Part shown: positions 1 to 5,782 of the stretch, piece by piece | Numbering within the stretch: position 1 is the first letter of the stretch | Layout: every line of letters begins with the position of its first letter | From: a bacterium | Lineage (GTDB): Bacteria; Patescibacteriota; Saccharimonadia; Saccharimonadales; HK-STAS-PATE-42 | Length of the DNA: 7,245 nt | Assembly (NCBI GenBank): GCA_029781075.1 | Contig: JAKOXJ010000091.1 | Span: 1 to 7,245 of the forward strand | Direction of reading: 5' to 3' | The notes under the pieces: model-generated | Told to the model about the DNA's origin: nothing | The model's database searches: none | Seen by the model: the letters and a program-made list of their open reading frames with translations, nothing else | Made by a program: the position numbers and the translations under genes

Positions 1-118
1 CTACGCCGGCAGCCTCTAGTATCTTCTTGGAAGAAGTAAGGCCAATCCCATGTACATAAGTTAGACTGTAAAGAATTTTCTTGTTATCTGGGATAGCTAC
101 ACCTTCGATTCTTGCCAT
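1..118 (-). CDS. rpsM: Ribosomal protein S13 (uS13), N-terminal part, cut by the window edge
   Basis: Reverse-strand reading gives 39 residues starting MARIEGVAIPDNKK and continuing into LTYVHGIGLTSSKKIL, where the window ends. This matches the start of S13, including the YxHGIG turn that begins its helix-two-turn-helix region. S13 sits in the head of the 30S subunit, contacts 16S rRNA, and takes part in bridges to the large subunit. About two thirds of the gene lies outside the window. It begins 26 bases after rpmJ. I see no Shine-Dalgarno sequence ahead of the ATG; the upstream bases are AT-rich. The start is fixed by the family N-terminus. Its place after infA and rpmJ is the usual start of the alpha cluster. 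Confidence 0.96.
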   Translation of the reverse strand, partial: MARIEGVAIPDNKKILYSLTYVHGIGLTSSKKILEAAGV

Positions 119-144
119 ATTATAATGAAGTTATTTAATTATCT

Positions 145-261
145 TTAACCCTGAATTTGCTTGTGTTTCTTTTTACTAGAGCAGATAACAGCTACCTTAC
201 CTTTACGGCGGATAATTTGGCAGTTTGCACAGATCTTTTTGACTCCGGTTCTAACCTTCAT
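145..261 (-). CDS. rpmJ: Ribosomal protein L36 (bL36), zinc-binding form
   Basis: This 38-codon reading frame begins MKVRTGVKKICANCQ and ends KKHKQIQG before a TAA stop. L36 is the smallest 50S protein and binds 23S rRNA near the base of the L7/L12 stalk. The four zinc ligands of the C+ form are present: Cys11, Cys14, Cys27 and His33 (CxxC, then C and H). The usual length is 37 to 38 residues, so the gene is complete. It lies 37 bases after infA and 26 before rpsM, the standard order. There is no clear Shine-Dalgarno sequence close to the ATG; an AGGA lies too far upstream. Identity is nearly certain from the cysteine spacing and the context. Confidence 0.96.
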   Translation of the reverse strand: MKVRTGVKKICANCQIIRRKGKVAVICSSKKKHKQIQG

Positions 262-298
262 GTTATTCTTTGATCAGTTGTCCTATTAGATTTTTGCT

Positions 299-520
299 CT
301 AGTTTTTTCTGTAGACTATTCGCCCTTTTGTTAAGTCATAAGGGCTAAGTTCTACACTAACCTCGTCTCCTCGGACTAAACGAATGCGGCCTTTGCGCAT
401 TTTGCCTGAGATATGAGCGATAATGGTTAGATCGTTTTCAAGTCTAACTCTAAACTTAATGCCAGGGAGAGCCTCCTCTATAACACCCTTGACCTGGATT
501 ACTTGTTTACCGCTAGACAT
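299..520 (-). CDS. infA: Translation initiation factor IF1
   Basis: This is a 73-residue protein, the normal length for IF1 (71 to 73). IF1 binds the 30S A site during initiation and works with IF2 and IF3 to form the initiation complex. The single OB-fold domain covers the whole chain. Clear family motifs are AHISGKMRK at residues 35-43, VELSPYDL at 56-63 and KGRIVYR at 65-71. The N-terminus MSSGKQVIQVKG replaces the more common MAKED start but aligns without a gap. The stop is TAG. The gene follows secY after 70 bases, with no adk or map between them. A TATAAT box lies about 20 bases upstream, so infA may open its own transcription unit. No strong Shine-Dalgarno sequence is seen, only AAGTAA just before the ATG. 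Confidence 0.97.
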   Translation of the reverse strand: MSSGKQVIQVKGVIEEALPGIKFRVRLENDLTIIAHISGKMRKGRIRLVRGDEVSVELSPYDLTKGRIVYRKN

Positions 521-539
521 TTACTTAAACTACAGATGA

Positions 540-568
540 ATTATATACTACTTTGAACTTTTTTGTAA
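540..568 (-). promoter_or_regulatory. Possible sigma70-type promoter ahead of infA
   Basis: In the secY-infA gap the minus strand carries a perfect TATAAT at 545..540. CTTACA at 569..564 (4 of 6 matches to TTGACA) lies 18 bases upstream. Transcription from here would start near 533 and leave a leader of roughly a dozen bases before the infA ATG. There is no TG extension to the -10 box. The gap is AT-rich, so a chance TATAAT is possible. A separate promoter for infA-rpmJ-rpsM would fit the known split between the spc and alpha clusters. This is inferred from sequence only. Confidence 0.45.
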
Positions 569-590
569 GTCTTTTTGCGCTGTTAAAGCC

Positions 591-2123
591 TTATTTCTTG
601 GATTTATTGTTAACTTTACTACGATTTTTAAACTTAAGTTGTTTGATTATGCCGGTTTTTAGCTTCTTTAGGCCTTTAGTCTGATCCTCTTCACCATCCA
701 TATTTGTTCCAAAAGACCTTTCTAAACTCTCGTTTTGAAGGTCATAACTGTACATTAAAGCCTTTGAACGGAGCTGTCTAATAGTCTCTAGCGCTACCGA
801 TACGGTAATTATCAGACTTGTCCCTCCAAAGCTAAGGGAATTAGAGTCTATAAACCTTTCTGCTATTAGTGGTATTACTGCTAGAATACCGATACTAATA
901 GCTCCGGTTAGGTTAAGTCTCTGCATTATCCTATTTAAATATTTCTCTGTGGCTTCGCCAGGCTTAACTCCTTCGATAAATCCACCTTGTTGCTGAAGTT
1001 GTTCGGCTATCTCGTGTGGATCAAATATGAATCTTGTGTAGAAATAGGTAAAGAAGATAATCAAGCTGAAGTATACGGCTATATAGATATTACTTGTTGG
1101 AGTGGTATTTGATACTTTTCCTCCTGTGAACCAAACTGATAGGTTCTGTCCTAGATGACTCAAGGTCTGGTTAGAAACATCTTTTAGGACACCTCCCATA
1201 AGTTGGACTCCTTGTAGAACAGAGAAGGCGAAGATAATCGGGATTACTCCTGCGACTATAACTTTTAGTGGGATAATAGTTGTGATTCCTCCATACTCCC
1301 TAGAGCCTCGAACCCTCTTAGCATAGTGGACTGTAACAATACGCTGAGCTTCGTTGAGCTTAACAACCCAGTACATCAGGAATATGATAAAGCCAACGAT
1401 GCCCATAACGAGTAGTGCTCCATTTAGACTAAATGGCAGTGTTTTGCCCAATACGCTGATGTGGTCTGCTGCCTGACCGCGAACTGTGTTCCATAAACTC
1501 ACTGCTGCCGTAGGTAGGCGTGATGCAACTCCGGCAAAGATTACTAGACTAATACCATTGCCGATTCCTTTTTCTGTAATTATCTCTCCAAGCCACATTA
1601 ATAGGATTGAACCAGCCGTAAGAGACAGGACCATCAGTATCCACTGAGATGCACTAGCATGTGAAGCGATATCAATACCGAGGCTACTTGCTACAGATTG
1701 CTGACGGAGGATAATCAAGATACCAATAGACTGAACTGCCGCAAGCGGTACGGCTAGCATTCTAGTGTATTGGTTGATCCTGCGCCTTGCATGCTCACCC
1801 TCTTTCTGACGTTCTTCTAGGCTAGGAATAGCCTTAGTCAGGATCTGCATAATAATTGATGCATTGATGTATGGGCCAAGACCAAGTAGCATGATTGAAA
1901 AACTTGCTAGTGCTCCACCAGATATTACATCTAAGAATCCTAGGCTCTGTTGATTTCTGAGCAGACCCTCTACTAGCTGTTTAAGTTGTGAAGTTTCGGC
2001 GAGTGGAATTGGTACGTGAGCTAAGAATCTATATATAACAAAAATACCAAGAACGGCTAAGATGCTCCTGCGCATCTCCTTGCTCTTGAGAGATTTGAAT
2101 ATTAGAAATCGATTGTCGTCCAT
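591..2123 (-). CDS. secY: Protein translocase channel subunit SecY, with a long basic C-terminal tail
   Basis: This 510-residue protein forms the SecYEG channel in the cytoplasmic membrane, through which SecA-driven and ribosome-bound chains pass. About ten hydrophobic segments are visible: roughly 19-38, 70-96, 119-140, 158-178, 186-202, 232-253, 286-306, 346-364, 405-424 and 432-450. Family motifs include the plug region near 61-70, INQYTR at 116-121, EKGIGNGISLVIFAG at 184-198, YAKR at 267-270 and the C5 loop around 369-400. Two things are odd. The C5 loop reads GVKPGE at 385-390, where E. coli has GIRPGE. The chain also runs about 50 residues past the usual end, with 12 Lys/Arg among the last 30 residues. 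Typical SecY is about 430 to 445 residues. The start is supported by AAAGAG 5 bases before the ATG. secY follows rplO after 110 bases. Confidence 0.98.
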   Translation of the reverse strand: MDDNRFLIFKSLKSKEMRRSILAVLGIFVIYRFLAHVPIPLAETSQLKQLVEGLLRNQQSLGFLDVISGGALASFSIMLLGLGPYINASIIMQILTKAIPSLEERQKEGEHARRRINQYTRMLAVPLAAVQSIGILIILRQQSVASSLGIDIASHASASQWILMVLSLTAGSILLMWLGEIITEKGIGNGISLVIFAGVASRLPTAAVSLWNTVRGQAADHISVLGKTLPFSLNGALLVMGIVGFIIFLMYWVVKLNEAQRIVTVHYAKRVRGSREYGGITTIIPLKVIVAGVIPIIFAFSVLQGVQLMGGVLKDVSNQTLSHLGQNLSVWFTGGKVSNTTPTSNIYIAVYFSLIIFFTYFYTRFIFDPHEIAEQLQQQGGFIEGVKPGEATEKYLNRIMQRLNLTGAISIGILAVIPLIAERFIDSNSLSFGGTSLIITVSVALETIRQLRSKALMYSYDLQNESLERSFGTNMDGEEDQTKGLKKLKTGIIKQLKFKNRSKVNNKSKK

Positions 2124-2191
2124 TAGATCTCTTTAGTTTATCTTTTTTGTCTATACGCTGTAAAGGAATGAGGCAAAACGCCGTAAAACTA

Positions 2192-2222
2192 ACTATCCTC
2201 TAAGGTTTATTCGGAGGACAGT
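2192..2222 (-). promoter_or_regulatory. Hairpin in the rplO-secY spacer (possible attenuator or processing site)
   Basis: Minus-strand arms ACTGTCCTC (2222..2214) and GAGGATAGT (2200..2192) pair over 9 bp around a 13-base loop. Position 2219/2195 is a G-U pair in the minus-strand RNA but an A-C mismatch in plus-strand RNA, so the fold suits the direction of transcription. It starts about a dozen bases after the rplO stop codon. The bases that follow are TAGTTTTACGG, a short and interrupted U-run, so it is at most a weak intrinsic terminator. One arm contains CCTCC and the other AGAGGA, that is, Shine-Dalgarno-like and anti-Shine-Dalgarno-like strings. The pairing is seen directly; the role is inferred. 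Confidence 0.5.
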
Positions 2223-2233
2223 ATATTTATAAA

Positions 2234-2683
2234 CTACTGGTTCTTGTTTGTGAGCTCAGTGAATGTGAACTTTCCACCTGCAGACTCGAGGTCTTTTTGT
2301 GCTCCAGCTGTGATCTTCTGGACCTTCAGCTCAATCTTCTTTGTTAGGTCACCTTTTTTTATAACTTTAACGTTATTGTATGGAGTAGAGATTAGACCAG
2401 CTTCGAAGAGTTTGAAGTTATCAACTGCTCCTGTAAAGTTATTCAAGTCAGAAGTGTAGATAACTTGTGGTCGTAGACGCTTAGAGTTGAAGCCTTTGTT
2501 CTTAGGAACTTTTTGGATCCATGGTGTTTGACCGCCTTCAAAGTTTGGTCGGAGTTTTTTACCAGTCCTGGCTTTTTGACCCTTTGTACCACGTCCGGCA
2601 GTTTTACCACCACCAGTAGAGATACCACGACCAACTCTTTTGCGGTCTTTTTTTGCTGTAAGGTTTAGTTGATGGATTTTCAT
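2234..2683 (-). CDS. rplO: Ribosomal protein L15 (uL15)
   Basis: This 149-residue protein is close to the family norm of about 145 to 150. L15 is a late-assembly 50S protein with a long basic N-terminal extension that reaches into 23S rRNA and a globular C-terminal domain. The extension is visible at 15-39 (KRVGRG, then glycine- and lysine-rich to GRGTKGQKAR), followed by FEGGQTP at 48-54. The C-terminal signature ITAGAQKDLESAGG lies near 124-137. The gene starts 6 bases after the rpsE stop, so there is no room for rpmD, which normally sits here. No Shine-Dalgarno sequence is visible; translation may be coupled to rpsE. The stop is TAG. The start is the only one that keeps the conserved MKIHQL N-terminus. 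Confidence 0.98.
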   Translation of the reverse strand: MKIHQLNLTAKKDRKRVGRGISTGGGKTAGRGTKGQKARTGKKLRPNFEGGQTPWIQKVPKNKGFNSKRLRPQVIYTSDLNNFTGAVDNFKLFEAGLISTPYNNVKVIKKGDLTKKIELKVQKITAGAQKDLESAGGKFTFTELTNKNQ

Positions 2684-2689
2684 AATAAT

Positions 2690-3214
2690 TTACTTAGTAC
2701 TCTTTTTATTTTTAGTTTGCCACTGTTCTTCTGGTACTAGCTGAGTTAGAGCATCAACCGTTGCATAAGCGCAGTTAATCTTATTTGATGAGCCAAGAGA
2801 CTTAGAAAGGATATTGTGGACTCCTGTCACAGACAGTACGGCACGAACAGTTCCTCCGGCGATAAGTCCAGTACCTAGAGAAGCTGGCTTCAATAGAATT
2901 TGTGCTCCGGCTTTTTTGGCAGTTACTTCGTGTGGGATTGACTGATTCTTTGCACTCAGTTGGATTTTCTTCATATTCTTTCTGGCGGACTTTGCGGCTT
3001 TAGCAGCGGCAGTTGGAACATCTCCGGCTTTTCCAATACCGATACCAACCATGTCATCTCCGTTTCCGACTACTACTAGAGCCTGCATGCGAAAACGTCG
3101 TCCACCTTTAACTACGCGAGTTACGCGGTTAACATTGATTAGAACTTCCTTATCTTCGGAAAAATCCTGAAATTCTTTTTCGATTACTTTAGTGGCGCTT
3201 ACTACTTCTGTCAT
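2690..3214 (-). CDS. rpsE: Ribosomal protein S5 (uS5)
   Basis: The protein has 174 residues, within the family range (about 160 to 175). S5 lies on the solvent side of the 30S near the mRNA entry and the decoding region and affects translational accuracy. The N-terminal double-stranded-RNA-binding-like domain spans about 22-86, with VVKGGRRFRMQALVVVGNG at 34-52. The C-terminal domain carries KPASLGTGLIAGG at 109-121 and VHNILSKSLGSSN at 132-144. The C-terminus is a short lysine-rich tail. AGGA lies 9 bases before the ATG, a fair ribosome binding site. The gene follows rplR after 16 bases and is followed directly by rplO instead of rpmD. The stop is TAA. Confidence 0.98.
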   Translation of the reverse strand: MTEVVSATKVIEKEFQDFSEDKEVLINVNRVTRVVKGGRRFRMQALVVVGNGDDMVGIGIGKAGDVPTAAAKAAKSARKNMKKIQLSAKNQSIPHEVTAKKAGAQILLKPASLGTGLIAGGTVRAVLSVTGVHNILSKSLGSSNKINCAYATVDALTQLVPEEQWQTKNKKSTK

Positions 3215-3230
3215 AAAATCTTGTCCTAAC

Positions 3231-3587
3231 CTAGAATTTTAATCCACCTTCTCTTGCCGCATCAGCAAATGCCTTAACTCGACCATGATATTTTTTACCG
3301 TTACGATCGAAGACGACTTCTGATACTTTCTTAGCTTTAGCAGACTTAGCAATTTCTGTACCAATTAGTTTAGCTTTTTCTGATAGTGAACCAGTTGTCT
3401 TTTTACCGACTGTGCTAGCAGAGGCAACTGTATTTGAAGAAGAATCATCAATTATCTGAGCAGAGATATGTATATTTGAGATTGTAAGAGTAAGGCGAGG
3501 CTTGTCAGAAGTACCAGAAACGCGACTACGAATTCTAGCCTTTCTCTGCTTTAGATTATGGACTTTCTTTTTGACTTCTTTATTCAT
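3231..3587 (-). CDS. rplR: Ribosomal protein L18 (uL18)
   Basis: At 118 residues this has the normal length for bacterial L18. L18 binds 5S rRNA together with L5 and helps attach it to the 50S central protuberance. The N-terminus is a basic arm (about 1-25, rich in Lys and Arg). It is followed by the globular domain, beginning with KPRLTLTISNIHISAQIIDD at 29-48. The end of the chain, from FDRNGKKYHGRVKAFADAAR to GGLKF at 93-118, is the strongest family signature. The gene lies between rplF (26 bases) and rpsE (16 bases), the classic order. No convincing Shine-Dalgarno sequence precedes the ATG, and I chose the start from the family N-terminus. The stop is TAG. Confidence 0.98.
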   Translation of the reverse strand: MNKEVKKKVHNLKQRKARIRSRVSGTSDKPRLTLTISNIHISAQIIDDSSSNTVASASTVGKKTTGSLSEKAKLIGTEIAKSAKAKKVSEVVFDRNGKKYHGRVKAFADAAREGGLKF

Positions 3588-3613
3588 CTTGATTTATTTT
3601 ACTTAGAGACCGT

Positions 3614-4147
3614 CTATTTACCAGACTTTCCAGCCTTTCGGACAACTCGTTCAGTTTTGTATTTTATGCCCTTCCCTTTGTATGGTTCCGGCTTTTTAAA
3701 TTCGCGGATCTCTGCAGCAATTTGTCCAACTCTTTGCTTATTAATTCCACTTACTGTGATGTCCATTTTTTCGACTTTGACATCGACGTCTTCAGGTATA
3801 GTATAGCGTATTTCATGGGAAAAGCCAAGGCTCATCACTAGATCTTTGCCTTCCATACGGATCTTAAAACCTACTCCATTTACTTCTAGTTCTTTAGTGA
3901 AACCTTTTGTAACTCCAATAACTAGATTATTGATTAGTGAGCGAGTTAGGCCATGCTGAGCTTTTTGCATCTTCTCATCATTTGATCGCTCAACCTGTAT
4001 TGTCTGGCCGTCGATATTAACCGAAGAAAGTGGAGGTAGCTCCATACTCTGTTCGCCCTTTGGACCTTTGACCGTGAGAATACGTCCCTCTAGAGAAGCA
4101 GTTACTCCGCTTGGCATCTCGATTGGCATTTTTCCGATTCTACTCAT
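3614..4147 (-). CDS. rplF: Ribosomal protein L6 (uL6)
   Basis: This 177-residue protein matches the family length exactly (about 176 to 180). L6 binds 23S rRNA near the sarcin-ricin loop and the factor-binding site of the 50S subunit. It has two repeated alpha/beta domains, about 1-82 and 83-170. Signatures are MSRIGKMPI at the start, HGLTRSLINNLVIGVTKGF at 65-83 and PEPYKGKGIKY at 153-163. The start is firmly set by AAGGAG (4161..4156), 8 bases before the ATG. It follows rpsH after 22 bases and precedes rplR by 26. The stop is TAG. Nothing about the chain is unusual. Confidence 0.99.
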   Translation of the reverse strand: MSRIGKMPIEMPSGVTASLEGRILTVKGPKGEQSMELPPLSSVNIDGQTIQVERSNDEKMQKAQHGLTRSLINNLVIGVTKGFTKELEVNGVGFKIRMEGKDLVMSLGFSHEIRYTIPEDVDVKVEKMDITVSGINKQRVGQIAAEIREFKKPEPYKGKGIKYKTERVVRKAGKSGK

Positions 4148-4169
4148 ACTTTCTTCTCCTTTCTTTTGA

Positions 4170-4559
4170 TTAATAAATTTGACAGATTAATTCACCACCT
4201 AATTTTTGGCTTCTGGCTTCTGAGTCAGAGACTATGCCCTTTGAGGTTGAGACAAGAACTATACCACGACCACTCTTTGATTTTGGAATCTTAGTAGACT
4301 TGGCATAAACACGCTGACCCGGTCGAGAGATACGAGAGAGAGAAGTGATCCGAGGAGCCTGGGTATCAGATTGTAGAGTAACGACAATTTGTTTTTGGAT
4401 ACCTTCACCTTGGATTTCTACTCCTAGAATAAAACCATGGTTAAGGAATTGCTGTAAGATTGTGTTTTTTAATTTGCTATACGGAATAGTAACAGTCTGC
4501 TTGTTTACAGCAAGGCCGTTCCTTATTCTTGTGAGCATGTCTGCGATTGGATCTGTCAT
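4170..4559 (-). CDS. rpsH: Ribosomal protein S8 (uS8)
   Basis: The protein has 129 residues, the common length is about 130. S8 is a primary 16S rRNA-binding protein of the central domain, and in E. coli it also represses the spc operon by binding mRNA near rplE. The N-terminal signature DPIADMLTRIRNG lies at 3-15. The C-terminal RNA-binding signature GRGIVLVSTSKG is at 97-108, followed by SEARSQKLGGELICQIY to the end. The gene begins 30 bases after rpsN, the widest gap inside the ribosomal block, with only a weak GAGAG ahead of the ATG. I could not recognise a 16S-like S8 target near the rplE start by eye. The stop is TAA. Confidence 0.98.
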   Translation of the reverse strand: MTDPIADMLTRIRNGLAVNKQTVTIPYSKLKNTILQQFLNHGFILGVEIQGEGIQKQIVVTLQSDTQAPRITSLSRISRPGQRVYAKSTKIPKSKSGRGIVLVSTSKGIVSDSEARSQKLGGELICQIY

Positions 4560-4589
4560 GTTTTCTCTCTTTAAGTTACTCTTTATTTA

Positions 4590-4859
4590 CTACCAGCTAG
4601 CCTTCTTAACTCCTGGAATCCTAGCCTCGGCAGCCTCTTCTCTAAATGCGATACGGCTTAGGCCGAACTTGCGCATGTAGCTTCGAGGGCGTCCAGACTT
4701 TGCACAGCGGTTTTTCCAGCGTGTTGGGCTGGCATTTCTTGGAAGTTTTGCGAGACCTTCGCGATCTCCAGCGGCTAGAAGTTCCTTACGCTTTGCAGCA
4801 TGCTTGAGGATCATCTTTTGCCTCTTTAGGTCTCTTGCTATCATTGATTTTTTTGCCAT
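4590..4859 (-). CDS. rpsN: Ribosomal protein S14 (uS14), zinc-free 89-residue form
   Basis: S14 binds 16S rRNA in the head of the 30S subunit, near S3, S10 and S19, and is needed late in assembly. Bacteria have a short zinc form of about 61 residues (with two CxxC pairs) and longer zinc-free forms of 89 to 101 residues. This one has 89 residues and a single cysteine, Cys52, so it is zinc-free. Motifs are MAKKSMIAR at 1-9, ASPTRWKNRC at 43-52 and SGRPRSYMRKFGLSR at 55-69, ending in KKASW. AAGGAA lies 7 bases before the ATG. The gene sits between rplE (20 bases) and rpsH (30 bases). The stop is TAG. The long form fits a Saccharibacteria-like source, although other groups also have it. Confidence 0.98.
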   Translation of the reverse strand: MAKKSMIARDLKRQKMILKHAAKRKELLAAGDREGLAKLPRNASPTRWKNRCAKSGRPRSYMRKFGLSRIAFREEAAEARIPGVKKASW

Positions 4860-4879
4860 ATACTTATTCCTTTTTTCTC

Positions 4880-5452
4880 TTAATTACTCTCTTCCTTAGC
4901 AAACGGAACTCCGAGTTCTTTGAGAACTGCTTTAATCTGATCTTTATCAGTTGAGTTTTGCATTACAAAAGTAACCTGAAGACCATGTGGAGTTGTGGTT
5001 TCTTCATAAGATAGTTCTGGGAAGATGGATTGTTCTTTAATACCAATATTGTAGTTACCATTTGAGTCAAAATTTGGAGATGTTCCATGGAAGTCACGAA
5101 CCCTTGGAAGAACAATAGCATTCAGTCTTTCTATGAACTCGTACATCTTGTCTCCACGAAGAGTTACTTTTGTACCAATGACATTCATTCCGGCACGGAT
5201 CTTAAAAGTAGCAATAGACTTCCTGGCTTGAGCGGGAACTGGTTGCTGACCAGTTATCTTTCTTAAAGTATTCATGGATACTTCGAGTAAACGCTTATCG
5301 TCCTTAGCTTTACCAACACCAGCGGCTACAACAACTTTGCGGACTTTTGGAACTTGGTTAATATTCTTTAGACCAAATTCTTTTTGGATCTTTGGGGCAA
5401 CCTCTTTATAGTGAAGCTTTAAGTTTGGAGTGTATTGTTTTTTATCTGCCAT
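4880..5452 (-). CDS. rplE: Ribosomal protein L5 (uL5)
   Basis: L5 binds 5S rRNA and forms part of the central protuberance and a bridge to S13. I place the start at the ATG at 5452, giving 190 residues, instead of an upstream in-frame ATG at 5482. The inner ATG has AGAGG (5464..5460) 7 bases ahead, while the outer one has no such site and would overlap rplX by 20 bases. Typical L5 is about 180 residues, and MADKKQYTPNLKLHYKEVAP aligns with the family start. Motifs are KITGQQPVPAQARKSIATFK at 65-84, LPRVRDFHG at 115-123 and GNYNIGIKEQSIFPE at 132-146. The chain ends in a short acidic tail (KEESN). The gene begins 10 bases after rplX. The stop is TAA. Confidence 0.97.
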   Translation of the reverse strand: MADKKQYTPNLKLHYKEVAPKIQKEFGLKNINQVPKVRKVVVAAGVGKAKDDKRLLEVSMNTLRKITGQQPVPAQARKSIATFKIRAGMNVIGTKVTLRGDKMYEFIERLNAIVLPRVRDFHGTSPNFDSNGNYNIGIKEQSIFPELSYEETTTPHGLQVTFVMQNSTDKDQIKAVLKELGVPFAKEESN

Positions 5453-5459
5453 ATTTATA

Positions 5460-5464
5460 CCTCT
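5460..5464 (-). promoter_or_regulatory. Ribosome binding site that fixes the rplE start
   Basis: AGAGG on the minus strand overlaps the last two bases of the rplX TAG stop and lies 7 bases before the ATG at 5452. The alternative ATG at 5482 is preceded by CCATCCAAG, which does not resemble a Shine-Dalgarno sequence. This arrangement suggests that rplE translation is coupled to the end of rplX. Confidence 0.8.
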
Positions 5465-5777
5465 AAACCTCTTTCCTTCCATCTTGGATGGCTACGCGAA
5501 CTTTAGCGCCATCGGCTTTGATTTTGTAGCCTAAACGAGAAGTCTTGCCAGACTTAGTCACAAAAGCTACTTTAGAAACTGCAATTGGCATAGTTTTTTC
5601 TTGAACTCCACCATTTGGGTTAGTTTGGCTTGGCTTTTGGTGAGTCTTAACTATATTAACTCCTTCAACGACTACTTGGTCGATTTTTGGTAGAACCTGA
5701 AGGACCTTACCTTCTTGGCCTTTGTATTTTCCCGTGAGAACTTTTACTTGATCTCCTACTTTTAGTTTAATGCTCAT
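5463..5777 (-). CDS. rplX: Ribosomal protein L24 (uL24)
   Basis: The protein has 104 residues, the usual bacterial length (about 102 to 105). L24 is one of the first proteins to bind 23S rRNA and starts 50S assembly; in the finished subunit it lies near the peptide exit. A KOW motif covers about 5-32 (KVGDQVKVLTGKYKGQEGKV). Later family features are VEGVNIVKTHQKPS at 37-50, the NPNGG turn at 53-57 and RLGYKI at 81-86. The start follows GGAGG, which lies inside the last codons of rplN, 13 bases before the ATG. The gap to rplN is only 5 bases. The stop is TAG, and the rplE ribosome binding site overlaps it. Confidence 0.98.
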   Translation of the reverse strand: MSIKLKVGDQVKVLTGKYKGQEGKVLQVLPKIDQVVVEGVNIVKTHQKPSQTNPNGGVQEKTMPIAVSKVAFVTKSGKTSRLGYKIKADGAKVRVAIQDGRKEV

Positions 5778-5782
5778 ATAAT

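Noticed and set aside
119..124. TATAAT directly before rpsM
   Set aside because: It abuts the ATG, so transcription would begin inside the gene. It is most likely a by-product of the AT-rich spacer.
2137..2164. Possible secY promoter: TTTACA, 16 bases, GATAAA on the minus strand
   Set aside because: The -10 box matches only 4 of 6 positions, and transcription would start within a few bases of the ATG, leaving no room for the AAAGAG ribosome binding site.
2138..2176. Short leader peptide starting at TTG in the rplO-secY spacer (12 codons), as a SecM-like stalling peptide
   Set aside because: There is no ribosome binding site, the start codon is rare, and there is no recognisable arrest motif. 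A frame of this length is expected by chance.
2244..2459. Open frame of 71 codons on the plus strand
   Set aside because: It lies wholly opposite rplO, a certain gene, has no ribosome binding site, and its protein resembles no family I know.
2443..2634. Second minus-strand open frame of 63 codons inside rplO
   Set aside because: It is a shifted frame of rplO with low-complexity translation; rplO itself is complete with all its family motifs.
3558..3806. Open frame of 82 codons on the plus strand
   Set aside because: It runs antisense to the rplR start and the rplF end. Its hydrophobic sequence is what reversed codons of basic proteins produce.
4345..4680. Open frame of 111 codons on the plus strand
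   Set aside because: It is antisense to rpsH and rpsN, has no start signal, and contradicts two well-supported genes.
5453..5482. Ten-residue N-terminal extension of rplE from the ATG at 5482
   Set aside because: It overlaps rplX by 20 bases and has no ribosome binding site, while the inner ATG has AGAGG at 7 bases and matches the family N-terminus.
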